Source: a bacterium SCSIO 12696 (GTDB lineage Bacteria > Pseudomonadota > Gammaproteobacteria > Pseudomonadales > Porticoccaceae). From it: a stretch of 64,000 nt of DNA. Positions 43,688 through 52,461 of this stretch are shown one piece after another (positions within the stretch are counted from its first letter, which is position 1; every line of letters begins with the position of its first letter). The position numbers were made by a program, and so were the translations under genes. The stretch lies in assembly GCA_024397955.1 (NCBI GenBank), contig CP073744.1:124001-188000 (forward strand), read 5' to 3'. The notes beneath the pieces were generated by a model. That model saw nothing but the letters and a program-made list of their open reading frames with translations, was not told where the DNA came from and did not search any database.

Positions 43688-44762
43688 CTGCTGTCCGCCA
43701 AAACCACAAAAGCCAACAACCAGCTGCTGCCCAACCCCGGAAGGCGAAAAGGCCAGGCCAGATTATCTGTTGTGGGGTTCGGGCCTGATAGTGGCCGTCA
43801 GCTATGGGCTGTATTGGCTGTTTGGGGATAACTCAACCCCGCAATGGTTATGGATGATCACTTCTGGCACTGCCCAACTACTTCACGAAATGTGGTGGGG
43901 GCTGTTGGCCGCGGTGGTGTTTGTGGGGCTCTTGGAGCGGGTGCCGCGAGAACTGGTGATGTCGGTGCTGGGGCACGGGGGCTCGGTGCGCGGTGTGGTG
44001 CGGGCGACCGGTGCCGGAATATTGCTGGATTTGTGTAACCACGGCATCTTGATGGTGGGGGTCAAACTCTACGAGCGTGGCGCCAGCCTGGGGCAGTTGA
44101 TGGCGTTCCTGATTGCCAGCCCGTGGAATTCCCTGTCGCTGACCATTGTGATGATTGCCCTGATTGGCTGGCAGTGGACACTGTTGTTTATTCTGCTGTC
44201 AGCGGTGATTGGTATTGTTACCGGAATAATTTTTGATCGTCTGGTAGCGCGAGGTACGTTGCCAACTAACCCCAATCAGGTAGAAGCTGTTGAGCCGGTA
44301 AAGTTTTGGCCAGAACTGAAAAAGCTGCTCAAATCTGCACAGATAACGCCAAAATCCACCGGTGCTGTTCTCAAAGATGGAATACGTGATTCAAAAATGG
44401 TGTTTCGCTGGCTGCTGTTCGGCATTGTGCTGGCGGTGCTGATTCGCGCCTTTGTGCCGATGGATATTTACCAAACCTATTTTGGCCCCACTATGATTGG
44501 GCTGTTCCTGACTTTGGCAGCCGCTACCATTATTGAAGTGTGCTCCGAAGGCTCAACCCCCATCGCGGCGGATTTGCTGACACGCGCCGTCGCGCCGGGT
44601 AACAGCTTTACCTTTCTGATGGCGGGTATTGCCACTGACTATACTGAGGTGATGGTGCTTAAGGATCTGACCAAATCCTGGAAAGTGGCGTTATTTTTGC
44701 CACTGGTTACCTTGCCTCAGGTGTTGATTATTGGTTGGGCACTAAATACGCTCGCTGGGTAA
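43680..44762 (+). CDS. ArsP_1/DUF318-family permease with N-terminal Cys pairs
   Basis: A 360-residue inner-membrane permease with about eight to ten hydrophobic segments. It fits the permease family PF03773 (ArsP_1, DUF318), with motifs CNHGIL, SPWNSLSLT, IIEVCSEGSTPIAADL and GIATDYTEVMVLKD. ArsP members export organo-arsenicals; many relatives have no known substrate. The soluble N-terminus holds two Cys pairs (residues 4-5 and 16-17), which could bind a soft metal. The start is ATG 43680, inside the end of the regulator gene. Control by a CueR-like sensor suggests copper or silver, which would be new for this family; this is inference. Confidence 0.8.
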   Translation: MANCCPPKPQKPTTSCCPTPEGEKARPDYLLWGSGLIVAVSYGLYWLFGDNSTPQWLWMITSGTAQLLHEMWWGLLAAVVFVGLLERVPRELVMSVLGHGGSVRGVVRATGAGILLDLCNHGILMVGVKLYERGASLGQLMAFLIASPWNSLSLTIVMIALIGWQWTLLFILLSAVIGIVTGIIFDRLVARGTLPTNPNQVEAVEPVKFWPELKKLLKSAQITPKSTGAVLKDGIRDSKMVFRWLLFGIVLAVLIRAFVPMDIYQTYFGPTMIGLFLTLAAATIIEVCSEGSTPIAADLLTRAVAPGNSFTFLMAGIATDYTEVMVLKDLTKSWKVALFLPLVTLPQVLIIGWALNTLAG

Positions 44763-44795
44763 GTACCAAAACCACAAGTGATTAGGGAAATAAAA

Positions 44796-46409
44796 ATGAA
44801 TAGGACTATTTGCAGTTTTTCGGGGATGCTTTTTATTGCTTGTGTAGCGTTTTTGTCGGCGTTGTGGCCAAACCAGGCAAACGCTCAGGCACAACGAGAC
44901 GACAGCCTTAAATACGCCTGTCTAGCCCAAAAAGAACTGATCGGTACGGATGTCGATGAAAATTGGTGTCAATGCCGCAACGATTATTTTGCCGGTCTGC
45001 TGACTGACCAAGACTGGGTAAAATACACCCAAGATTACTTTGCGCTGACCACCCGCGAAGCCAGCCAGAGATCCACCAAGCCCTACAGTTACGACCGCTA
45101 TATTACGTTGGCTAACAGCCATTGCCGCACCTGCAAAGCAAAAGACTTCAAGGGCTGTATCAGTGACGATGGCCGCACTCCCTCCCATAAAGCCTACACC
45201 CGAATACTCAACGATATTGGCGACGGTATCTTTAACAGTGTCCCCCGTGATTTACTTTATGAGAAGTTTTTTATGGACTATTTGGCGGGGTATTCCGCAT
45301 TCTGCCGCCATAACTTGCGCAGCGACTATACGGTTCGCACAACGGTTTGGGAGGAGTGGACCCGTTCTGGTTTTTTTGAGTACAAGTCAGATGGAGGTGT
45401 ATACCAACTGTTCATTCATAACCGTTTCCTGGACAGTTTTGATCGCTACACGGCAAATCGATCCCGGCAGGAATCGTTGGACTTTATTACTGGATTACTG
45501 AACGATCTCAAACGCCAAGACATCAACTTTCCATCAATGCAGGACTACCTCAAATCAACAGTTGATAGTCTTGTGTTTATGAAAGGGCATTTGCAAAATC
45601 GTTGCGATGCGCCAGATGTTCAACGTGCCTATCAAAACCTCCATCGGTTTGAAAAAGGTCAGGCGCCTCTCGTTGCTCCCGGCGCTGTGGCAGCAAGGCA
45701 GCAACGCCAACAGCTCGAACAGGTAAAGCGTAAAAGCATCGAAGACGCTACCCAAAAATCCTACGAACTGGCAAAAATCAACTGGGAAAAAGAAAAGGCT
45801 CGCCGTGCGGCTTTGCCAAAAAAACAAATCGCCTGCGATGCTCAGTTAGAAAAAGCCACAACACTCTGGCATGGCAGAGGCTCACAAGATGGCATGAAAC
45901 TGAATGACATGAATGGGGTCTGGCGCGGCAGTATCAATGGCACAGCGGCAGAGCTTGCACTGTGGAGTCGGCGGCCGGGGCCTTATGGAACAGGCTTTAT
46001 ATTTTTCCCGGAGAAAAACTGTTTGATGCAGGCTGGCTTTTCCCCTCGTAAAGTGGGTCGCAGTGTAAATAGTCGTCGCAGCGTCGGTAATTTCACGCTG
46101 ACTGCCTACAGCCCTAAATGGCGGCCGAATAACTGCGCCTCTTTGGTGTTAGAGGATCGTGATCGGGAAATCCACTTTTTCTCTGGGGGTGGGGTTACCA
46201 GTCATGCAGCCAATACTCGCGAATTTGTTTGGTACCCCTCAAATCTTAAACTCAGCCGATTGACGCCCCAGAGTTGCGGCGGTCTTGAAGTGACATTCAA
46301 GCCGGCAAAATTGTCACCGGCCTTTGCTAGAGAGTTAAAGAAATACAAACAGCCGGGGCGTTATGGAGAAAAAGCGTCACCGCAGTTTATTTCTCGGCAT
46401 AGCCGATGA
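44796..46409 (+). CDS. Secreted Cys-rich protein of unknown function
   Basis: I do not recognise this 537-residue protein. It has a signal peptide (hydrophobic stretch about residues 8-26, ending ANAQA). Cysteine motifs lie near the N-terminus (YACLAQ, WCQCRNDYF, HCRTCKAKDFKGC). A Gln/Lys/Arg-rich probable coiled coil (about 290-350) follows, and then a beta-rich C-terminal domain starting at LNDMNGVWRGSING. I chose ATG 44796 with aggga upstream over a GTG at 44778. It starts 33 bases after the permease gene and is probably in the same transcript. It may be a periplasmic partner of the metal permease. Confidence 0.65.
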   Translation: MNRTICSFSGMLFIACVAFLSALWPNQANAQAQRDDSLKYACLAQKELIGTDVDENWCQCRNDYFAGLLTDQDWVKYTQDYFALTTREASQRSTKPYSYDRYITLANSHCRTCKAKDFKGCISDDGRTPSHKAYTRILNDIGDGIFNSVPRDLLYEKFFMDYLAGYSAFCRHNLRSDYTVRTTVWEEWTRSGFFEYKSDGGVYQLFIHNRFLDSFDRYTANRSRQESLDFITGLLNDLKRQDINFPSMQDYLKSTVDSLVFMKGHLQNRCDAPDVQRAYQNLHRFEKGQAPLVAPGAVAARQQRQQLEQVKRKSIEDATQKSYELAKINWEKEKARRAALPKKQIACDAQLEKATTLWHGRGSQDGMKLNDMNGVWRGSINGTAAELALWSRRPGPYGTGFIFFPEKNCLMQAGFSPRKVGRSVNSRRSVGNFTLTAYSPKWRPNNCASLVLEDRDREIHFFSGGGVTSHAANTREFVWYPSNLKLSRLTPQSCGGLEVTFKPAKLSPAFARELKKYKQPGRYGEKASPQFISRHSR

Positions 46410-46487
46410 GAAACAGTATGAGAGTGGTTAGCCTGGGCGCTTTCCGGTAAAATCGCCGCCTTTCGATTTGATGACTGGAAGCCCACT

Positions 46488-47586
46488 GTGCTGGAAGTAG
46501 CCCCCCTGAAAAATACCCTCGACGACCTGCAGGCGCGCACTGACGTGCTTAGGGGGTATCTTTGACTACGATAACAAGAAAGAACGCCTTGCTGAGGTAG
46601 AACTGCTGCTGGCAGAGCCAGATGTGTGGAACGAACCGGAGAAAGCCCAGGAGCTGGGTCGCGAACGCTCTATGCTGGAGTCGGTAGTCAAAACCATCGA
46701 TGACCTGGACGGCGGTGTGGGCGATGCCCGGGAACTGCTGGAATTTGCTGTGGAGGAAGACGATGCTGACGCGGTGGCTGATATCCAGGGTGAGATCAAT
46801 ACCATGCAGGCTCAGCTGGGTAAGCTTGAGTTTCGCCGTATGTTTTCCGGCGAGATGGACCCCAACAACGCATTCTTAACCATTCAGTCTGGCTCCGGTG
46901 GCACCGAAGCCCAGGACTGGGGCGAGATGCTGTTGCGTATGTATCTGCGCTGGGGTGAAGGTAAGGGTTTTAAAACCACCTTGGAAGAATGTTCAGCCGG
47001 TGAAGTGGCGGGCGTCAAAAGCGCCACCATTCGTTTTGAGGGGGAGTATGCCTACGGTTGGCTGCGCACCGAAACCGGTGTTCATCGTTTGGTGCGCAAG
47101 TCGCCCTTCGATTCCGGTGGCCGTCGCCATACCTCGTTTACCTCCGTGTTTGTGACTCCGGAGATCGATGACAATATCGACATCGATATCAACCCTGCGG
47201 ATGTGCGCACCGACACTTACCGCGCTTCCGGTGCCGGTGGTCAGCATGTGAACAAAACCGATTCCGCAGTGCGTTTGACTCACGAACCTACGGGCATTGT
47301 TGCCGAGTGTCAGAGTCAGCGCTCGCAACACAAAAACCGCGACCAGGCCTGGAAAATGCTGCGCGCCAAGCTCTACGAGCTGGAAATGCAGAAGCGCAAT
47401 GAAGAGAAGCAGGCCATGGAAGACGGCAAGGCCGATATTGGTTGGGGCAGCCAGATTCGCTCCTACGTGCTGGACGATTCCCGTATTAAAGACCTGCGTA
47501 CTAGCGTGCAGACCAGTAACTGCCAGGCGGTGCTGGATGGCGACCTGGACCAGTTTATTGAGGCCAGTTTGAAAGCAGGGCTGTAA
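46488..47586 (+). CDS. prfB: Peptide chain release factor 2, programmed +1 frameshift
   Basis: Release factor RF2 (365 residues after frameshift) ends translation at UAA and UGA. The first 25 codons begin at GTG 46488 ([14 protein letters not shown], aligned with E. coli MFEINP) and run to a UGA at 46563-46565. The ribosome slips +1 at CTT TGA C, skipping T46563, and continues from 46564 to 47586. Coding segments are 46488-46562 and 46564-47586. The GGQ motif lies in [13 protein letters not shown], with a stop-codon-recognition region of normal form before it. A stretch [11 protein letters not shown] is typical. lysS follows, the usual neighbour. Confidence 0.96.
46551..46566 (+). promoter_or_regulatory. 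prfB autoregulatory frameshift site
   Basis: The sequence AGGGGGTATCTTTGAC holds all known parts: an internal SD-like AGGGGG, the slippery CTT codon, an in-frame TGA and a following C. When RF2 is scarce the ribosome pauses at UGA and shifts +1, making more RF2. Confidence 0.96.
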
Positions 47587-47592
47587 AAATTC

Positions 47593-47618
47593 GTCATTCC
47601 CGCCTTCGCTGGGATGAC
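47593..47618. repeat. REP-like hairpin of the GTCATTCCCGC family
   Basis: Arms GTCATTCC and GGGATGAC with one wobble pair enclose a short loop. Read on the other strand this gives the peptide VIPAKAGMT, a known mark of this widespread proteobacterial repeat. It sits in the 52 bases between prfB and lysS. Confidence 0.75.
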
Positions 47619-47638
47619 AACCATTACGAGATACACAA

Positions 47639-49165
<1,527 letters not shown>

Positions 49166-49178
49166 ATGGCTATAGCAT

Positions 49179-49206
49179 AAAAAAGCCCACCCAAGGAGGG
49201 GCGGGC
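49179..49206 (-). terminator. Probable rho-independent terminator after the tonB-like gene
   Basis: Arms GCCCACCC and GGGGCGGGC pair with one internal mismatch. Read on the minus strand the hairpin is followed by six T residues. It lies 92 bases beyond the tonB-like stop and 13 bases after lysS, so it may reduce transcription from both sides. Confidence 0.65.
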
Positions 49207-49297
49207 CAAAGGCTGGATGGATGCCCAGCTGCTCCTACGCTAAGCAATTTAGGCATTTGTTGCTGTGAACTGGGTTTTCTCCAGCTGCTAACTGCAC

Positions 49298-49945
49298 CTA
49301 CTTTTCCAATTCGAAGCGTACCCGAGCGACGACGCCTGTGGTTGTTACTGCTTTGCCGTTGACCATCTGTGGCCGGTATTTCCACTGCTTTACGGCATTG
49401 ATGGCGCTGCGATTAAACACCCGCTGAGGCTCCGCTGCCAACACTCGTAAATTCGTTGTAGTTCCCTCTGGTGTTACGTCGAAAATAATATCCACATAGC
49501 CCTCAGTACCTCGTGATGCCTGATTTGTCGGATACTTAGGGGAGGTTGCTCTTTCAAGGCTCACCATGCGATCTCCCTGGCTGCTGAATAGAGCGGTGCT
49601 GCCACCGGGAATAGCGTCAATTCCTGTCAGATAGTCACTTTCATTAATACTTTTGGCTTGCAGAGTAATGGGTGAAATTTGAAGCTGCTGATCGTTTGGC
49701 AGATCTGTGCTCGGTGTAGCTATTGGCTTGGGCTTTGGGATTACTGGGGTTATTCGGGTTTTGTATTTGTTGTCGATCTCGACTTTCGGCTGGAAAATCG
49801 GTATTTCGTAGGTAGGCACTTCAGCGACTGGCTTTACATCAGAAGCTACCAGTGCGGCCATAAACAGTAGCAGTACAAACGTGGCGATAATGGCAGATAA
49901 TAAAGCCTTTAATGGCCGTATAGATGATGAGTGAGAAAGTAACAT
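49298..49945 (-). CDS. TonB-like energy transducer
   Basis: A 215-residue protein with an N-terminal membrane anchor (about residues 13-34), a Pro/Lys linker containing PVIPKPKPIATP, and a C-terminal TonB_C domain (about 130-212; GYVDIIFDVTPEGTTTNLRV and AINAVKQWKYRP). TonB passes energy from ExbBD to outer-membrane receptors. The strong SD aaggagg supports the start. No exbB or exbD is next to it. It is divergent from a lipoprotein operon and may serve a particular receptor; which one is unknown. Confidence 0.88.
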   Translation of the reverse strand: MLLSHSSSIRPLKALLSAIIATFVLLLFMAALVASDVKPVAEVPTYEIPIFQPKVEIDNKYKTRITPVIPKPKPIATPSTDLPNDQQLQISPITLQAKSINESDYLTGIDAIPGGSTALFSSQGDRMVSLERATSPKYPTNQASRGTEGYVDIIFDVTPEGTTTNLRVLAAEPQRVFNRSAINAVKQWKYRPQMVNGKAVTTTGVVARVRFELEK

Positions 49946-50022
49946 TAATCCTCCTTGGGCTATTGTGTTCGATCAAGGGGGTTAACGTTTTTGGTGTTAC
50001 TTCGGGTTATGTAACCTCTGTT

Positions 50023-50050
50023 TTGCAGGCTTTAAAAAGTCCGGTATAGT
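50023..50050 (+). promoter_or_regulatory. Candidate sigma-70 promoter of the CsgG-like operon
   Basis: TTGCAG (50023-50028) and TATAGT (50045-50050) are 16 bases apart. Start would be near 50057, 36 bases before the ATG. A small palindrome GGTTATGTAACC lies just upstream at 50005-50016 and might bind a regulator. Confidence 0.5.
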
Positions 50051-50092
50051 CTTGGTTAATGTAAAACTATATAACCCAGGAAGGGCTTACAG

Positions 50093-50770
50093 ATGCTTTC
50101 ATACAAAAAACACAGCTTATCCATGATTTTGACATCTCTTTTGGTCTTTGTCGGAGGCTGTGCTACAGAGAGTCACAGGAAAGTGGTATCACAGTCTGTG
50201 GAAACCTATGGCACCCAGTTTCATGGTGAAAAAACTACCCTTGTAGTCGGTAGTTTTGAAAATCGATCTGGGTACCTCAGGGGGATGTTTTCCTCAGATG
50301 TTGACCGCCTAGGTAATCAGGCCAAAACCATCCTGAAAACCCACCTTCAACAAACAGGTCGTTTTAAAGTGGTTGATCGGGAAAATATGAAGCGTCTTGT
50401 TGAAGAAGCAAAGTTGAGTGGTGTTTCTCAGGAACTTCAGGGCGCTCGTTATGTGGTTACTGGTGATGTGACCGAGTTTGGCCGAAAGGTATCTGGAGAT
50501 CAGCAATTGTTTGGTATTTTGGGATCTGGTAAAAAACAGACTGCTTATGCCAAAGTATCACTTAATGTTGTAGATGTTGTTACCTCAGAGATTGTTTATT
50601 CCATTCAAGGTGCTGGCGAATACGCATTGAGCAACCGTGAAATTATAGGCTTTGGTGGAACGGCGGGTTATGACGCAACCCTCAACGGAAAGGTATTAAA
50701 TTTCGCCATTCAGGAAGCAGTTAATAATATAGCGAGAGACTTGGAGTCTGGAAAGCTGAAAATACAATAG
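50093..50770 (+). CDS. CsgG/HfaB-like lipoprotein
   Basis: A 225-residue predicted outer-membrane lipoprotein. The signal peptide ends in a lipobox FVGGC (Cys about 23). The mature part resembles the CsgG/HfaB family, with TTLVVGSFENRSG, FKVVDRENMKRLVEEAKLSG and ARYVVTGDVTEFG. CsgG forms the curli secretion pore; shorter relatives such as this one sit in three-gene lipoprotein operons of unclear role. No curli genes are near. The SD aggaagg is good. DUF4810 and DUF799 genes follow at once. Confidence 0.85.
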   Translation: MLSYKKHSLSMILTSLLVFVGGCATESHRKVVSQSVETYGTQFHGEKTTLVVGSFENRSGYLRGMFSSDVDRLGNQAKTILKTHLQQTGRFKVVDRENMKRLVEEAKLSGVSQELQGARYVVTGDVTEFGRKVSGDQQLFGILGSGKKQTAYAKVSLNVVDVVTSEIVYSIQGAGEYALSNREIIGFGGTAGYDATLNGKVLNFAIQEAVNNIARDLESGKLKIQ

Positions 50771-50779
50771 GGATTTAAT

Positions 50780-51154
50780 ATGAAAATAATAAGATCAGTG
50801 CTAGCCGCACTTTTCTTGGCTATTGTCTTATCTGGCTGTGTAGCTCAACCAAATTACAAATATTACTGGGGTAGTTACGAAGATATCTTGCGAGAAACTT
50901 TTGTGAAAGCTGACGAGCTGTCCACTGCTGGTCAAATCGATCGTTTTAACCAAGATATACAAAAAGCACAGGCCGAGGGTAAGCCTCTTCCTCCTGGTTT
51001 CTATGCCCATTTAGGAATGTTATATGCAGCTGAAGGTCAGGCTGAAAGAGCAGCAGAATCTTTAGTGCGTGAAAAAGAGTTGTATCCAGAGTCGACGATT
51101 CTGATTGATAAGCTTCTGAAAAATTATGGTAAAGGAATATCTAGTGAACTTTAA
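50780..51154 (+). CDS. DUF4810-family lipoprotein
   Basis: A 124-residue lipoprotein with lipobox VLSGC (Cys about 20). The mature part starts YKYYWGSYEDIL, typical of DUF4810, and continues with helices like TPR repeats (FYAHLGMLYAAEGQAERAAES). Function is not known. The gene lies nine bases after the CsgG-like gene, and its end overlaps the DUF799 gene by 11 bases. The three probably form one outer-membrane complex. Confidence 0.85.
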   Translation: MKIIRSVLAALFLAIVLSGCVAQPNYKYYWGSYEDILRETFVKADELSTAGQIDRFNQDIQKAQAEGKPLPPGFYAHLGMLYAAEGQAERAAESLVREKELYPESTILIDKLLKNYGKGISSEL

Positions 51155-51791
51155 AAAAAGCTATCTGATTATTCTTGCCGTTTGGGGAATGGCATTGGGC
51201 GGCTGTGTGCAGCAGCAACCTTACGATTATACTAAGCTCTTAGAAAGCAAACCTGTCTCTATTTTAGTGATTCCCCCCTTGAACAACAGCATTGAAGTAG
51301 ATGCTCCTTATGTATATCTGTCGACCGTATCAAAGCCGCTTGCAGAAAAAGGGTATTATGTGTTTCCCGTTGCAGTGGTTGATCGTTTTTTAAAAGAGAA
51401 CGGGTTGCAAACACCCGCAGATATGCATGATGTTCCTATCGATAAACTGGTAGAACATATCGGCCCTGATGCAATATTGTATGCGTCTATTGAAGAATGG
51501 GGCCAGAAATATCAAGTGATCTCTTCTTCAGCAATAGTGAGAGCAAAGGTGCGTTTGATTGATGCACGGTCTGGTGAATTGCTATGGGATGGTACATCAC
51601 AAGCTGTTCAGTCGTCAGGAGATGGTGGCGCTGGCTTGACTGGTGCCTTGGTAAGTGCCTTGGTGACTCAGGTAATAAATTCTACGATGGTTGATCCTAC
51701 CTATAGATTGTCGAAACAGGCTAACACTCAATTGTTCAATAATAAAATCAATGGTTTGCTGGATGGACCATACAAAGAGGCAAAAAATTGA
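51144..51791 (+). CDS. DUF799 (GNA1162-like) lipoprotein
   Basis: A 215-residue lipoprotein. I chose GTG 51144 because aaagga lies seven bases upstream and it gives a compact lipoprotein signal ending ALGGC; an ATG at 51126 would add six residues. The mature part has SILVIPPLNNSIEVDAP and YYVFPVAVVDRFLKENG, typical of DUF799 and the neisserial antigen GNA1162. The fold is related to the CsgG/TolB-N type. It is last in the three-gene lipoprotein operon. Confidence 0.86.
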   Translation: MNFKKSYLIILAVWGMALGGCVQQQPYDYTKLLESKPVSILVIPPLNNSIEVDAPYVYLSTVSKPLAEKGYYVFPVAVVDRFLKENGLQTPADMHDVPIDKLVEHIGPDAILYASIEEWGQKYQVISSSAIVRAKVRLIDARSGELLWDGTSQAVQSSGDGGAGLTGALVSALVTQVINSTMVDPTYRLSKQANTQLFNNKINGLLDGPYKEAKN

Positions 51792-51898
51792 AGAGCTTCA
51801 GTGGGCTGGCATAAAAGTGACATTGCCTAGCTTGGCGTAAAGCAATAACATGCTCTATGCGAGACTCGCGACAATAACAAAGTAAAAGGAAATGGAAT

Positions 51899-52396
51899 AT
51901 GAAATCTATCAAGATTGCTTCATGCATAGCTCTAGCAGTATCTATAACGCCCATCCAAGCCGAAGAGGCGGAGAAGAGTAAAGCCCCGGGAAGTGGTCCC
52001 AACCCTTACGTTGATTGTGGTATTGGTGCCGCCCTTTTTCCAAATACTCACTGGGCCGCAGTTACATCTAATACTATTTGGGATGCAGGTTCGACAGCGT
52101 TAACTTCAGCCACGGCTAGTCCGGAAACTTGTAACAGTAAAAACGTTCAAGCCGCTACGTTTATTCTCGATACATATGACACTTTAGTGGAAGAGACTGC
52201 TAAAGGTAACGGCGAGCATGTTGTTGCGCTTTTGAATATTATGGAGGTTCCTGAAAATGAGAGGGAGCAGCTTATCTCAAACATTCGTTCTAGTATGGGC
52301 GAAGAGGTAACAAATCCTGGTTATCAATCATTGACTCGAATAGAAAAATCTAATGTTTATTATCAACTGCTGAGTTCCGCTGTTAACCACAGCTAA
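51899..52396 (+). CDS. DUF3015-family secreted protein
   Basis: A 165-residue protein with a signal peptide (residues 1-21, ending IQA). The motif NPYVDCGIGAALFPN near residue 36 and a second Cys in SPETCNSKN suggest DUF3015 and a disulfide. The function is unknown. The SD aaagga is good. A strong hairpin terminator follows, and a DUF4105 gene comes 65 bases later. DUF3015 and DUF4105 genes are often neighbours in proteobacteria, to my knowledge, so they may act together. Confidence 0.75.
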   Translation: MKSIKIASCIALAVSITPIQAEEAEKSKAPGSGPNPYVDCGIGAALFPNTHWAAVTSNTIWDAGSTALTSATASPETCNSKNVQAATFILDTYDTLVEETAKGNGEHVVALLNIMEVPENEREQLISNIRSSMGEEVTNPGYQSLTRIEKSNVYYQLLSSAVNHS

Positions 52397-52409
52397 AGCC
52401 TATGCCTAT

Positions 52410-52444
52410 GCTCTCACAGAAAATTCTGTGAGAGCTATCTTTTA
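52410..52444 (+). terminator. Hairpin terminator after the DUF3015 gene
   Basis: GCTCTCACAGAA and TTCTGTGAGAGC form a perfect stem around a tiny A-rich loop. TATCTTTT follows. The T-run is short, so some read-through into the DUF4105 gene is likely. Confidence 0.7.
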
Positions 52445-52461
52445 AAAAATTTCAAAAAACT

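Noticed and set aside
46563..46565. In-frame TGA near the start of prfB, as a possible pseudogene
   Set aside because: It is the known programmed frameshift stop of RF2, with all flanking signals intact.
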